A stretch of DNA of 64,000 bases from Clostridium algoriphilum (GTDB lineage Bacteria; Bacillota; Clostridia; Clostridiales; Clostridiaceae), in contig NZ_JAIZZK010000014.1 in assembly GCF_020443705.1 (NCBI RefSeq), positions 1 through 64,000 of the forward strand, in the 5' to 3' direction. Positions 35,181 through 45,011 of the stretch are shown here, in pieces (position 1 is the first letter of the stretch; each line of letters begins with the position of its first letter). Under the pieces are notes generated by a model that was not told the origin of the DNA, made no database searches, and saw nothing but the letters and a program-made list of their open reading frames with translations. A program made the position numbers and the translations under genes.

Positions 35181-37559
35181 TTATTCGACTCCTCTTTTAT
35201 AATGCCCTCTAGTATAATTTTTAAAATCTCCTTGCCAATTTTTCTTAATATAATTATTAAGGACCTCAATAGTCTCTTCATAATTTTCATGGATAAAATC
35301 TAATCTAAAAGAGGAAATATTATTTTTTTTAATTTCATCAATATTAGCTATTAAGTTAACAGGCACATTATTATAAATATAACTTCTACAATACTTGTCG
35401 GTTTTAATACTAAATTCTACACCTTTTCTATCTTTAAGCGTATATGATCCTTTGCTACAATTAGCTATACAGTTTTTATTTTCACTCTTGTTACCAAAAA
35501 CACTACCTATAGCACAATATTCACTAACCATAAGTTCATATTTTCCGTAAACCATAATTTGAAGCGGCAAAGAACTTTTATATGCCATTTTTTTAATTTC
35601 CATTGCGTTTAATTCAGCACTAATACATGTTCCTGTAAGATAACTCTTATAGAAGTCGCTTGCATAGCTGTTAAAAACATTTAATTTATAATCTCCAATA
35701 ATAGTTATTTTTTTATTGAATTTGCTTATTACTCCTAAATTAGCTGTAATAATACCTTTTATATTAACTAAGTTGTCTTCTATAAACTCACAAATACTTT
35801 TAAATTCACTCTTAATAATGTTTGGAACTTTAAGATAAGTATTTATATCACCATTATTCAAATCTAAATTAACCCCTCTCATAAAAGGATTTATAGCAAT
35901 ATTATTAAAGCCCATTTCAATTACGGCCTTTAATTGCTCTTCACTAGAAACATATATAAGAGTCTTAGGTAAAATGTTATCATCTTTATTTTGTGTAAAT
36001 TCTATGTCTTTATCTACTTGCAGTTCAAGTCCTTTATTATAATTAATTTGCGTATTAGTTTTCTCTCGTTTGTATTTTCTTATTATATTATTTTGAACAG
36101 CTTCTATTAATTTCCGCCTTACTAAATTTAATGAAGCCATTGGAATAAAACCTTCTTCAAAACTTTCAAAAGTCACTTCATTTATTATAAACGGGGTATC
36201 TCCTGTTTTAGATATATTTTTAATTAAGCGCTGTTTATCTAGTGGCTTGCTTATTGCTTCTTGCACAAAATCTCCTTGTACGCTAAAATTTTCCCCAAGG
36301 TAACTCGTGCTTATTTTTAGAGGCTTGTTAATTCTAAATTCTATTGAAAAATCTAATTGTATTTTCCTGTTAAATTTTTCACTATAACTCAGCGCTAGCT
36401 CCTTCATTAAATGAGCATCGGATATTTTATATAATAAGTCTGAAGCTTTATATTTAGTAGGTTTTAATATAACTCTATCACCTTTTAACCCTACTGCAAC
36501 CTCTACTCCATCCTTTATAATTTTAGATAATGTAAACCCATCCTCGCCAAACATTATACCATCTTTTAATGCAACATCCTCTAAAAGCGTTACAGATAAA
36601 TCATTTGATGCTAAGCCAATTGAAATCCCAGAATTCTTAGGAACTTTGTATGCCATCATATCTTTTCCTTTATTACCGTATAGATATGCCTTTGAAAACC
36701 CTTCTCTGTTAAATAATTGAGTTAAGACTTTAGTATCCTTATCTAATTTTTGTATTTTATTATTATAAACATTGTCGAGCGCACGTCTATATATTTCCAC
36801 TACCCCTGCAACATATTCTGGCTTTTTCATTCTGCCTTCAATTTTTAGTGAGGATGTTCCACTTGCAACTATGTCTTTTAAGTTTTCTAATGTACAAGTA
36901 TCTTTAGGGCTTAAAATGTATGCCTTATGTTCCTTATTAGTACTCTTATCTATCAGTGTATAAGGTAATCTACATGGTTGAGCACATCTACCTCTATTCC
37001 CACTCCGACCGCCAATAATGCTACTCATAAGACACTGTCCTGAATAACATATACATAAAGCTCCATGAATAAAAACTTCTGTTTCCAATTTTAAAGTATT
37101 TGATATGTACTCAATTTCTTTTAAACTAAGCTCTCTTGATAAAACTATCCTTTTAAATCCAATCTCTTTTAAAAATAAAGCAGCTTCACCATTGTGAATA
37201 GTCATCTGAGTTGAAGCGTGGAGCTCAAAATCCGGAAAATTATTTCTTATTAAATATATTAATCCAGTATCTTGGACAAGCAATGCATCAACTCCAATGC
37301 TATACAAAAATCCTACATATTCCATAATATCTTTTAATTCATTATCCTTTACTAACGTATTTAAAGTAACATATACGCGAACCCCATAAATATGACAATA
37401 ATCTACTGCAAGAGTTATGTTTTCATCATCAAAATTAAAAGCGTAAGCTCTTGCAGAGAATTTGCTTCCTCCTATATAAATTGCATCTGCCTTCATTTGC
37501 ACTGCTGCATATACACTATCCATGCTGCCAGCAGGGGCTAATAATTCAATCTTTTTCAT
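35181..37559 (-). CDS. U32-family protein with DUF3656, probable RNA hydroxylase
   Basis: A 792-residue U32 family protein. The N-terminal U32 catalytic region runs from IELLAPAGSMDSVYAA to the cysteine cluster CYSGQCLMSS..GNRGRCAQPCRLPY (about 168-195), typical of the Fe-S containing RlhA/TrhP enzymes that hydroxylate 23S rRNA or tRNA using prephenate. A DUF3656-type middle region follows, then a C-terminal part with further cysteines (CAIGS, CIANC). Annotated widely as a peptidase, but RNA hydroxylation is the role shown for relatives. Start at 37559 follows AGGAG. It lies 48 bases upstream of mutS2. Confidence 0.9.
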   Translation of the reverse strand: MKKIELLAPAGSMDSVYAAVQMKADAIYIGGSKFSARAYAFNFDDENITLAVDYCHIYGVRVYVTLNTLVKDNELKDIMEYVGFLYSIGVDALLVQDTGLIYLIRNNFPDFELHASTQMTIHNGEAALFLKEIGFKRIVLSRELSLKEIEYISNTLKLETEVFIHGALCICYSGQCLMSSIIGGRSGNRGRCAQPCRLPYTLIDKSTNKEHKAYILSPKDTCTLENLKDIVASGTSSLKIEGRMKKPEYVAGVVEIYRRALDNVYNNKIQKLDKDTKVLTQLFNREGFSKAYLYGNKGKDMMAYKVPKNSGISIGLASNDLSVTLLEDVALKDGIMFGEDGFTLSKIIKDGVEVAVGLKGDRVILKPTKYKASDLLYKISDAHLMKELALSYSEKFNRKIQLDFSIEFRINKPLKISTSYLGENFSVQGDFVQEAISKPLDKQRLIKNISKTGDTPFIINEVTFESFEEGFIPMASLNLVRRKLIEAVQNNIIRKYKREKTNTQINYNKGLELQVDKDIEFTQNKDDNILPKTLIYVSSEEQLKAVIEMGFNNIAINPFMRGVNLDLNNGDINTYLKVPNIIKSEFKSICEFIEDNLVNIKGIITANLGVISKFNKKITIIGDYKLNVFNSYASDFYKSYLTGTCISAELNAMEIKKMAYKSSLPLQIMVYGKYELMVSEYCAIGSVFGNKSENKNCIANCSKGSYTLKDRKGVEFSIKTDKYCRSYIYNNVPVNLIANIDEIKKNNISSFRLDFIHENYEETIEVLNNYIKKNWQGDFKNYTRGHYKRGVE

Positions 37560-37705
37560 TTGCATCTCTCCTAATAAATCTTCTATGTCTTATTATACAA
37601 TAAATGTTGTGATAAATTAAGAGATTAATAGATTTTCATTAATATAACAAATTTTTTATACAAATAGATACAACTTTTAGTTATAGCATAATTCGGGAAA
37701 AAGCT

Positions 37706-38695
37706 CTAATTAATAATTTCCAAATAGGTATTATATAAATCATTTATTAATTTTTCCCAGTTATAATTTTCCTTAATATGATTTTTAAGTTTACTATCCC
37801 TACGTTTTTCAAATCCCTTCTTTACTGCATCGCTTATGCTATTGTTATCATATGGGTCACAGTACAAAGCCATATCTTTAAAATATTCTTTATCACAGCC
37901 CTCGTCAGATGATATTACATTACATCCACTTGCTGCTGCCTCAAGTGAAGATAACCCTGGCATTCCTATAAAACCTGGATTTACATGCAACTTTGCAAAT
38001 CTATATGCATTGTACACATTATAACTATCCATAAAACCTAAATATATTACATTGTTATAACTAGTACATTGTTTAAGATATTCATTGTCATCTACACTTC
38101 CTATTAAAACTAACTGCTTTCCGAGCTTCTCACATATGCTACATAAAGCAAGCTGATTTTTATTTTTACATATTCTTCCTACACATAAAACATAATTATT
38201 AAGATTATACCTCTCTGTAAAATTATATAGAGGTACATCCTCATCTTCAACCTCTACAGCATTATATATAACTTTACATTGCGTATTAACATTAAATTCT
38301 TTGAAAATAAGATCCTTTTCTAATTCACTGTTACATATTATAATTTTACTCTTTTTTAGAATTTCCTCTTTATAACTACTACATTTTTCATATAATTTCA
38401 TATTCTCGATATTATTATTAATCATATGGTATTTTTTCATGTCCCAGTGCATAGGCGATATTACAATATTTTTTTTATAGAAATGTGCAATCTTATAGTA
38501 CCTGTATGTTTCCCCAGCAGTATCTATATTAAATAAATGCACTATATCATACTCAGAATAATCGTATATCCCACCATCATTTATATCTACTGTTACACCT
38601 AATTTACGTAAATATTCAGCTGTCTTAATTACCTTAATAGAATCAACTGCAAAATTTCTATAATAATCTTGTCTAACGCACAATAGAACTTTCAT
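37706..38695 (-). CDS. GT4-type glycosyltransferase
   Basis: A 329-residue GT-B glycosyltransferase. Visible are VLCVGRICKNKNQLAL at the start of the donor domain and the donor-binding loop GFIGMPGLSSLEAAASGCNVISS (about 245). The acceptor half is DIVHLFNIDTAGETYRYY. It stands alone among housekeeping genes, with AGGAGG before the ATG. Acceptor and donor unknown. Confidence 0.87.
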   Translation of the reverse strand: MKVLLCVRQDYYRNFAVDSIKVIKTAEYLRKLGVTVDINDGGIYDYSEYDIVHLFNIDTAGETYRYYKIAHFYKKNIVISPMHWDMKKYHMINNNIENMKLYEKCSSYKEEILKKSKIIICNSELEKDLIFKEFNVNTQCKVIYNAVEVEDEDVPLYNFTERYNLNNYVLCVGRICKNKNQLALCSICEKLGKQLVLIGSVDDNEYLKQCTSYNNVIYLGFMDSYNVYNAYRFAKLHVNPGFIGMPGLSSLEAAASGCNVISSDEGCDKEYFKDMALYCDPYDNNSISDAVKKGFEKRRDSKLKNHIKENYNWEKLINDLYNTYLEIIN

Positions 38696-38924
38696 GTTTC
38701 ATTTCCTCCTATATCTTACTATGCTTACTGTACAATTACGCTAGATCATGTTTACTTATAATATTTGGCTAAACATAATATAAAGTTAACTTTTACTTTC
38801 AATTCTTTTATTTATATAATATTACAGTATAACCTAAAAGTTTCTATATAATTATGTTAAATTAGTTATGTTCTTGCAAAATAAATAATGAATTTATTTT
38901 AATAAGTATTATATGATTTTAACG

Positions 38925-38962
38925 TGATAAGGCACCTATAATATATTATAGGTGCCTTATCA
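38925..38962. terminator. 38-base perfect palindrome, probable terminator
   Basis: TGATAAGGCACCTATAATA is followed at once by its exact reverse complement, giving 19 paired bases with no spacer. It starts eight bases past the stop codon of the WG-repeat gene. There is no long T-run next to it, so it may act as a transcript-stabilising hairpin as much as a terminator. Confidence 0.6.
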
Positions 38963-38969
38963 TATAAAT

Positions 38970-39983
38970 TTAAACTTGTAATTTCCAAACGTATTCCCCT
39001 AATTTATTAATATATCCAATTCTTTTACCTACTTCAACTCTTGCAATTCCATCAATAAATTCGTAGGCTTCTTCAAAACTTGCCTCTATAACAATATTCC
39101 CCTTGCAATCTATGTAACCCCACTTCTCTCCTATTTGTGCAGCTATTAAGCCTTCACTCATAATATCTATATCCTCAAACTTTGTGGGTATTATAATATT
39201 TCCACTCTTATCAATACAACCATATTTTTCATTCTCACAGATTACAGCTATACCATTATAAAATCTATCTGCCCATTGAAATCTAGGTTTTATAATAATT
39301 TCTCCACTGCAATCTATATAACCGTATTTTTCCCTCATTTCAACTGGTGCAAGTCCCTCATTAAATTCTGCGCAAACATTATATCGAAATTGTATAATTG
39401 TTTTACCCTTATTGTTTATATACCCATATTTACCCTCAGAACAAACGGGTGCCATTCCACAGTTAAATTCGTAGGCATAATCATAAATTGCATCTATTAT
39501 AACTTTGCCATCTTTATCTATATAAGCTATTTTACCACCTATTTGAATTGCTGCTAACCCCTCGCTAAAATCGTTAGCATCCAAGTATTTTGGTGGTATT
39601 ACCTCTGTGCCTTCGCTATCTATATATCCCCACATATATCCACTTTTTACTGCTGCTCTTCCTTCCATAAAGCCATTAGCTTCTTCATACTTAGGTTCCA
39701 CTATAAGGTTCCCACTTAAACTAATATATCCTTTTTTGCCCTCAATCTTTATTGCCGCAAAACCTTCATTAAACTGCTGAACTTCATCATACTTGGGCTC
39801 TATTACAAATCCTCCATCTTTATTAATAAAGCCATACTTTTCTCCAATACCAACTATTGCTAATTCCCCTTCGAACTCCTGTGCATAATTAAAAATACAT
39901 TCTATAACTACATTGCCTTTATTATCTATATACCCATATCTCTTTTTGTATTTTACAGGATATAAATTTCTCTCATTATTCAT
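38970..39983 (-). CDS. WG-repeat protein with ten repeats
   Basis: A 337-residue protein made almost entirely of about ten WG (KWG leptospira-type) repeats of roughly 32 residues. Each contains a core such as KYGYIDCSGEIIIKPRF or KWGYIDCKGNIVIEASF. There is no signal peptide or membrane helix, so it is cytosolic as annotated. Such repeats form a beta-propeller-like or solenoid binding surface; function unknown. It is a single gene with GGAAG before the ATG. Confidence 0.9.
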   Translation of the reverse strand: MNNERNLYPVKYKKRYGYIDNKGNVVIECIFNYAQEFEGELAIVGIGEKYGFINKDGGFVIEPKYDEVQQFNEGFAAIKIEGKKGYISLSGNLIVEPKYEEANGFMEGRAAVKSGYMWGYIDSEGTEVIPPKYLDANDFSEGLAAIQIGGKIAYIDKDGKVIIDAIYDYAYEFNCGMAPVCSEGKYGYINNKGKTIIQFRYNVCAEFNEGLAPVEMREKYGYIDCSGEIIIKPRFQWADRFYNGIAVICENEKYGCIDKSGNIIIPTKFEDIDIMSEGLIAAQIGEKWGYIDCKGNIVIEASFEEAYEFIDGIARVEVGKRIGYINKLGEYVWKLQV

Positions 39984-40112
39984 AGCTAAAACTTCCTTTC
40001 ACTTTTAAAAACTTGAGTACTTAAAATTATAAGTTTGTTCTTTAATTATCATTATACACTGAAATGTTTGGATAGGTAATTTTAAAACACTACTAAAATG
40101 TAGATATAAATA

Positions 40113-40874
40113 TTAATGTAAGATAATGCATACAGGACAATGATCTGATCCAACAACCTCATTTAAAATAGAAGCTTCTTTTAAATCACTTAATAAATCC
40201 TCGGTTACAAAGAAATAGTCAAGTCTCCACCCTACATTTTTTTCCCTAGCCTTAAATCTGTAACTCCACCAAGAATATTTTACTTCTTCCTCGTGAAGGT
40301 ATCTAAATGTATCCACATAACCATAAGATATGAATTTATCCATCCAAGCTCTCTCTATTGGTAAAAATCCTGAATATTTTTCATTTGCTTTTGGGTTTTT
40401 AAGATCAATTTGGTTATGAGCTGTATTATAATCTCCACAAATAATTAATTTTTTTCCTTTTTTTCTCAATATTTCACAATAAGTGAGTAATGTATCATAA
40501 AATTCCATTTTATAATTTAATCTATCTTCATCTTTCTGACCATTAGGAAAATATATATTAAATACAGTACAATTTTCAAACTCTGTTATTAATATTCTAC
40601 CTTCATTATCAAATTTCTCTATTCCGATACCATAAGTCACAGATATTGGTTTTTGCTTAGTATATGTAGCTACCCCACTATAACCCTTCTTCTGCGCACA
40701 GGAAAAGTATGAATAATAACCCTCTATATTTTTAAGTTCTTCACTTATTTGGTTTTCTTGGATTTTTGTTTCTTGTATACATAAAACCTCTGGTTGTTCA
40801 ACCGTTATCCATTCAATAAACCCTTTATTTTTTATAGCCCTTATGCCATTTACATTCCATGAATATATCTTCAT
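40113..40874 (-). CDS. xth: exodeoxyribonuclease III / AP endonuclease
   Basis: A 253-residue Xth-type nuclease for base excision repair. Motifs in order: MKIYSWNVNGIRA, QETKI with the metal Glu, GDYNTAHNQIDLKNPK, WRLDYFFVT and the C-terminal GSDHCPV. The ATG at 40874 follows GAAGGTG; a frame starting at 40907 has no site. Confidence 0.95.
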   Translation of the reverse strand: MKIYSWNVNGIRAIKNKGFIEWITVEQPEVLCIQETKIQENQISEELKNIEGYYSYFSCAQKKGYSGVATYTKQKPISVTYGIGIEKFDNEGRILITEFENCTVFNIYFPNGQKDEDRLNYKMEFYDTLLTYCEILRKKGKKLIICGDYNTAHNQIDLKNPKANEKYSGFLPIERAWMDKFISYGYVDTFRYLHEEEVKYSWWSYRFKAREKNVGWRLDYFFVTEDLLSDLKEASILNEVVGSDHCPVCIILH

Positions 40875-41140
40875 AAAAACACCTTCCTTCTTAATTGTTT
40901 TATACAATAAATTTACCTATATATCTATTATTTACTATTTTAAATCCAGTATGTAAAGTTCTTAATATTAATATATCATATTATTGACTATTATAAAATT
41001 ACCTATTGTACTTATTGCTTAACAATAAGTATTATAGTTTTTCAATGATTCATTTTAATTGTCTGCTTTAAAATATACATAATTATTATCACCCTTATGG
41101 TTAAACCAGAATACTATTATAGTAAAAGGGGGCTTCACTC

Positions 41141-41485
41141 ATGGACCATAGAGAAAAATATACTGGAAGCAAAGAAGTTTTTTACTTTTTTTTAAAGGAT
41201 GAAATTATAAAATTATTTAAGGATAAACTCAAAATAGACGGTCACCGTGTTTTAATACCAGACAATGAAGAATTAGATTACGAATTTAAACTTGATAGCG
41301 ATGAAGATTATGGTAATTTTACAATTAAAGTTAAGTGGGGAGAAAAACCTAAACAAACTGACGATGATGAATTTGAAGATAACTCTATACTAGCTGAAAA
41401 GTTTAAAGAAAACACTAATATAAACTCTGATGGTATGGATATAACTACGAATGTAAGCTTCGACTACGAACCCTTTGAGATTTAA
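41141..41485 (+). CDS. uncharacterised small acidic protein
   Basis: A 114-residue protein I do not recognise. A basic/hydrophobic N-terminal third (FYFFLKDEIIKLFKDKLKI) is followed by a strongly acidic segment (KQTDDDEFEDNS, about 80-92), with no membrane helix, signal or cysteine. AGGGGG lies eight bases before the ATG. It stands alone upstream of the spore-coat genes on the same strand, separated by 307 bases, so a sporulation link is only a guess. Confidence 0.65.
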   Translation: MDHREKYTGSKEVFYFFLKDEIIKLFKDKLKIDGHRVLIPDNEELDYEFKLDSDEDYGNFTIKVKWGEKPKQTDDDEFEDNSILAEKFKENTNINSDGMDITTNVSFDYEPFEI

Positions 41486-41504
41486 TAAATTTTAAATCTA
41501 CACT

Positions 41505-41590
41505 CCCTGAGGATGCATTCTAAAAATATCAAATTATACATTTGCAAATATAACTTTCTTTTCCTCAATACCAATTAACACTCCTCAGGG
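41505..41590 (+). other. long-range inverted repeat after the acidic-protein gene
   Basis: CCCTGAGGA (41505-41513) and TCCTCAGGG (41582-41590) are exact reverse complements about 68 bases apart, with TTTTG directly after the second arm. This may be a terminator with a large branched loop. The rest of the 307-base gap to 41792 holds no gene; it must carry the cotS promoter, but I cannot point to a clear sigma-E or sigma-K box. Confidence 0.4.
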
Positions 41591-41792
41591 TTTTGTATAT
41601 AAGTATAAATTGCAAAGTTACGTATAGCAATTCAAACCCCATCTATTTAATTAATTATCAGCTTTTAGATATTAAAAAGCAAATCTATTGTGCGTAGACG
41701 TTTAAATTAGATAACTGGTTAATAAATATTTATAATAGTTCTAGCATTTAAAATTGTTTTCTATTTTCAGAGTTTTACAAGGAGGTCACATA

Positions 41793-42815
41793 ATGGACGA
41801 AGAAAATATAAATTCAATACTGTCCCAATACAATATTAATGTCGTTGATGTAAAAAAACAATCTGATAAGGGTAAGAAGGCCGTTTGGTGGATAAAAACT
41901 ACTGGTGGTGATAAAGTCTTAAAAAAGCACTCCTGCTCATCTAAAACCCTAGAATTCATACTCTCAGCTGTTGAGCACTTACAAAATGGGAGAGTTAACT
42001 TATCTAAAATCATCAAAACTAAAGATAATTCTAATTATATAAAAGGAGTTAACTGCTGCTATGTGTTAAGTGATGCTATTATTGGCAATCCCCCAAATGA
42101 GGACAAACCTCAAGAATTAAAAATGATAGTAGAACAACTAGCTACTTTCCATTACGATTCTAAAAATTTTGTGTTTCCTGATGATTGCAAGCCGAGGTTA
42201 CATTTGGGTCTTCAAAAAGATGAGTTTGAGGGTCAAATGATTAAATTAAAAAGCTTTTACGATCTTGAAATATCTAAACCTAAGCATTCAGAATTCGGAC
42301 AAATTATTATAACAGAATTTCCTTATTTTTATAAAAGAATGCAATTAGCCATAACCGAAAATGAGAAATCAGGATATGCTAAATGGTCTCTTGAAGCTAA
42401 AAGTACAAATTGTCTTTGTCATCAGGATTTTACTGCGAGCAATCTCATTCTTACAAATTCAAAAGATATATTTGTTTTAGATATAGATTCTATTACTATA
42501 GATTTACCTACTAGAGATATAAGGAAATTTTTAAATAAGATAATGAAAAAGAAAGGTCAATGGGATTCAAAGTTAACATCACAGATACTACAATGGTACA
42601 ATGCCTTAAATCCCCTAGATCATTGGAAATGGCAGGTATTAAAAGAAGCATTAATTTTCCCCCATCTTTTTGTAGGTATCATGAGCAAATATTATGAGAA
42701 GCGAGAAGTCAATTGGCCTGAGGCTAGATATATTGAAAGATTAAAAGGAATGATTAAAACAGAAAAATCTATAGAGCCTATTCTTCAAAATTTTGAAAGA
42801 ATTATTCCTTCATAG
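41793..42815 (+). CDS. CotS-family spore coat protein (kinase fold), first copy
   Basis: A 340-residue protein with the aminoglycoside-phosphotransferase-like fold of CotS/YutH/YsxE coat proteins. The catalytic-loop-like NCLCHQDFTASNLIL (about 208) and FVLDIDSITIDLPTRD, the DFG-like segment, are kept, so it may still phosphorylate something. Start at 41793 follows AAGGAGG; the frame from 41754 lacks a site. It heads a four-gene operon with a second CotS, a CotSA-like glycosyltransferase and an epimerase. Mother-cell expression during sporulation is expected from the family. Confidence 0.9.
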   Translation: MDEENINSILSQYNINVVDVKKQSDKGKKAVWWIKTTGGDKVLKKHSCSSKTLEFILSAVEHLQNGRVNLSKIIKTKDNSNYIKGVNCCYVLSDAIIGNPPNEDKPQELKMIVEQLATFHYDSKNFVFPDDCKPRLHLGLQKDEFEGQMIKLKSFYDLEISKPKHSEFGQIIITEFPYFYKRMQLAITENEKSGYAKWSLEAKSTNCLCHQDFTASNLILTNSKDIFVLDIDSITIDLPTRDIRKFLNKIMKKKGQWDSKLTSQILQWYNALNPLDHWKWQVLKEALIFPHLFVGIMSKYYEKREVNWPEARYIERLKGMIKTEKSIEPILQNFERIIPS

Positions 42816-42837
42816 GTTAATATAAGGAGGCATTAAA

Positions 42838-43842
42838 TTGGAAAACGAATGGGATAATTATTTATCACTTGGTAGTAAAGTTCTTCTAAAGTACGCTATA
42901 AAGGCACAGAATTTAAAAATACTTCAGAGTAAAGGTTTGAAAACATTATGGAAATTAACGTATAAAAATATACCATTATGTCTTAAAAGATTAAATCAAT
43001 CTTTTGATGAGGCTCTTTTCTCCGTAAATGCACAAATATATACATTGAATAATGGTGGTAGTGTACCGAAAGTCTATCCTAATGCTAGAGGAAATTTTAT
43101 AACTGAGTATAACGGACAGTTTTTTGTATTATACAGCTGGATTAATGGACGCGATATGAATTTAGATGATCCTAAAGATTTAAAATTGGCCTTGCAGTCA
43201 TTGTCAAATTTTCATGTAGACTCAATTGGATATGACCCACCAATACATGCCAAGATATCATCTAAACTTGGCAACTGGCCAAAACAATATGAATCTATGA
43301 AAAATAGAATGTTAAAAATAAAAGAGATTTGTATACAATCTCCCAATATCACATCTTATTCAAGCTTTGTACAGCATATAGATCCAATAATAGAAATTTG
43401 TAACAAAACTATTAATTTAATTAATAGTTCTCCTTATAGTGATCTATGCAATATTAATCAAAGAGATTGCTGCTTATGTCATCAGGATTTCGGCACTGGA
43501 AACGTAATGTTATTAGAAGGCAAAGGCATAGTTATTGATTTAGATAGTGTAACTTATGACTTACCTGCTAGAGATTTAAGAAAGATTATTGGAAAAAGAA
43601 TGATGAGACTTAAAAATTATAGTATTAAAGATATTGAATCTATCCTAAAATATTACGAAACAAATAATATCCTATCCCCAGATCATAGGGAGGTTTTAAA
43701 AATTGATCTGATGTTCCCTCATTGGTTCTTTGGTTTAGTAAAGACTCTGCATAAGAATCCCAAACCTACAAATAGCAATAAACTTTCTTTAATTGCAGAA
43801 TTCGAACAAAATAAATTCTCTGTTTTGGAGAAATGGCTTTAA
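42838..43842 (+). CDS. CotS-family spore coat protein (kinase fold), second copy
   Basis: A 334-residue paralogue of the preceding gene. The equivalent motifs are CCLCHQDFGTGNVMLL (about 217) and GIVIDLDSVTYDLPARDLRK. Start is TTG after AAGGAGG, 23 bases past the first copy. The two copies are divergent in sequence outside the motifs, so the duplication is old. It is followed within 11 bases by the glycosyltransferase gene. Confidence 0.9.
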   Translation: MENEWDNYLSLGSKVLLKYAIKAQNLKILQSKGLKTLWKLTYKNIPLCLKRLNQSFDEALFSVNAQIYTLNNGGSVPKVYPNARGNFITEYNGQFFVLYSWINGRDMNLDDPKDLKLALQSLSNFHVDSIGYDPPIHAKISSKLGNWPKQYESMKNRMLKIKEICIQSPNITSYSSFVQHIDPIIEICNKTINLINSSPYSDLCNINQRDCCLCHQDFGTGNVMLLEGKGIVIDLDSVTYDLPARDLRKIIGKRMMRLKNYSIKDIESILKYYETNNILSPDHREVLKIDLMFPHWFFGLVKTLHKNPKPTNSNKLSLIAEFEQNKFSVLEKWL

Positions 43843-43853
43843 GGAGGCATATT

Positions 43854-44990
43854 ATGAAAATAGCAATAGTTTGTACGGAAAAGCTTGCTTTCCCTCCTGT
43901 AAATGGGGGAGCTGTTCAAATGTATCTTGAAGGTGCCTTGCCTATATTATCAAAACTTCATGAAATAACTGTGTTTAGTATACAAGATCCTAAGTTACCT
44001 AACACAGCTACTGAGAGAGGCGTAAAATATATACGATTACCTGCAAGCACTAAAGAAGAATATGTGATTGGTGTAAAAAGCTACCTTTCAAATGTCTTTG
44101 ATTTAGTCCATGTATTTAACAGACCTCGTTGGGTTCCCTTCTTAAGTAAAGGCTTAACTTGTGCCTTTAGTTTAAGTTTGCATAATGAAATGTTCCCGCA
44201 AAATAAAATTAGTAGTGACTTAGCCAATGCCTGTATTAATAGAGTAAGTTTTATTACAACTGTAAGTCAGTTTATTGCAAATGGCGTAAAAGAATTGTAC
44301 CCATCAGCTGCAAGTAAACTTCATCCTGTGTATTCTGCAGTAGATTGTAATCTATATAAACCAATTTGGTATAGTGATAAGGATTCATATAGAACAGCAT
44401 TGCGAGCAGAATACGGACTACAAAATTATAAAACAATATTATATGTTGGTAGATTAACTCCAAAAAAAGGTACCCATATAGTACTAGAAGCTATGAACTC
44501 TGTTATGAAATCACACCCAAATACGGCTTTAATGATTATAGGGAGCAAATGGTATGGTCGAAATCAGCCTACTGATTATGTAAAATCATTAAAGAGATTA
44601 TCTAAAGAACTACCAGGACCAGTTATTTTTACAGGTTTCTTAAACCCTAAAGAAATTCCAAAGTATTATAGCATAGGTGATATTTTTGTTAATATGTCAC
44701 AATGGAGAGAACCTCTAGCAAGAGTTCACTATGAAGCTATGGCTGCTGGATTACCTATAATAACAACTAATCGAGGTGGTAATTCAGAAGTAATGGAGGA
44801 AGGTGTGAATGGCTTTGTAATGAATGATTATGAAAACCCAAAGGTTCTTGAGAAAAATATAGTACGTCTTCTAGATAATAAAGATTTGGCACTTAGCATA
44901 GGTGAAAATGGAAGAAAATTAGCTGAGGAAAAGTATAGTTTTAATAGACTAGCTAATGACTTACTAAAACTTTTTGATAGTATTAAATAA
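43854..44990 (+). CDS. CotSA-like GT4 glycosyltransferase
   Basis: A 378-residue GT-B glycosyltransferase resembling spore-coat CotSA. N-terminal KIAIVCTEKLAFPPVNGGAV, donor-domain start ILYVGRLTPKKGTHIVLEAM and the loop REPLARVHYEAMAAGLPIIT (about 285) are typical. ATG at 43854 follows AAGGAGG; the in-frame codons before it overlap the second cotS gene. Presence between two CotS genes and an epimerase points to synthesis of a spore-surface sugar. Confidence 0.91.
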   Translation: MKIAIVCTEKLAFPPVNGGAVQMYLEGALPILSKLHEITVFSIQDPKLPNTATERGVKYIRLPASTKEEYVIGVKSYLSNVFDLVHVFNRPRWVPFLSKGLTCAFSLSLHNEMFPQNKISSDLANACINRVSFITTVSQFIANGVKELYPSAASKLHPVYSAVDCNLYKPIWYSDKDSYRTALRAEYGLQNYKTILYVGRLTPKKGTHIVLEAMNSVMKSHPNTALMIIGSKWYGRNQPTDYVKSLKRLSKELPGPVIFTGFLNPKEIPKYYSIGDIFVNMSQWREPLARVHYEAMAAGLPIITTNRGGNSEVMEEGVNGFVMNDYENPKVLEKNIVRLLDNKDLALSIGENGRKLAEEKYSFNRLANDLLKLFDSIK

Positions 44991-45011
44991 TTTAAGAACA
45001 TTAGGGGGTGC

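Noticed and set aside
35181-37559. Collagenase-like secreted peptidase
   Set aside because: The U32 name suggests a peptidase, but there is no signal peptide and the cysteine cluster matches the RlhA/TrhP RNA hydroxylase group.
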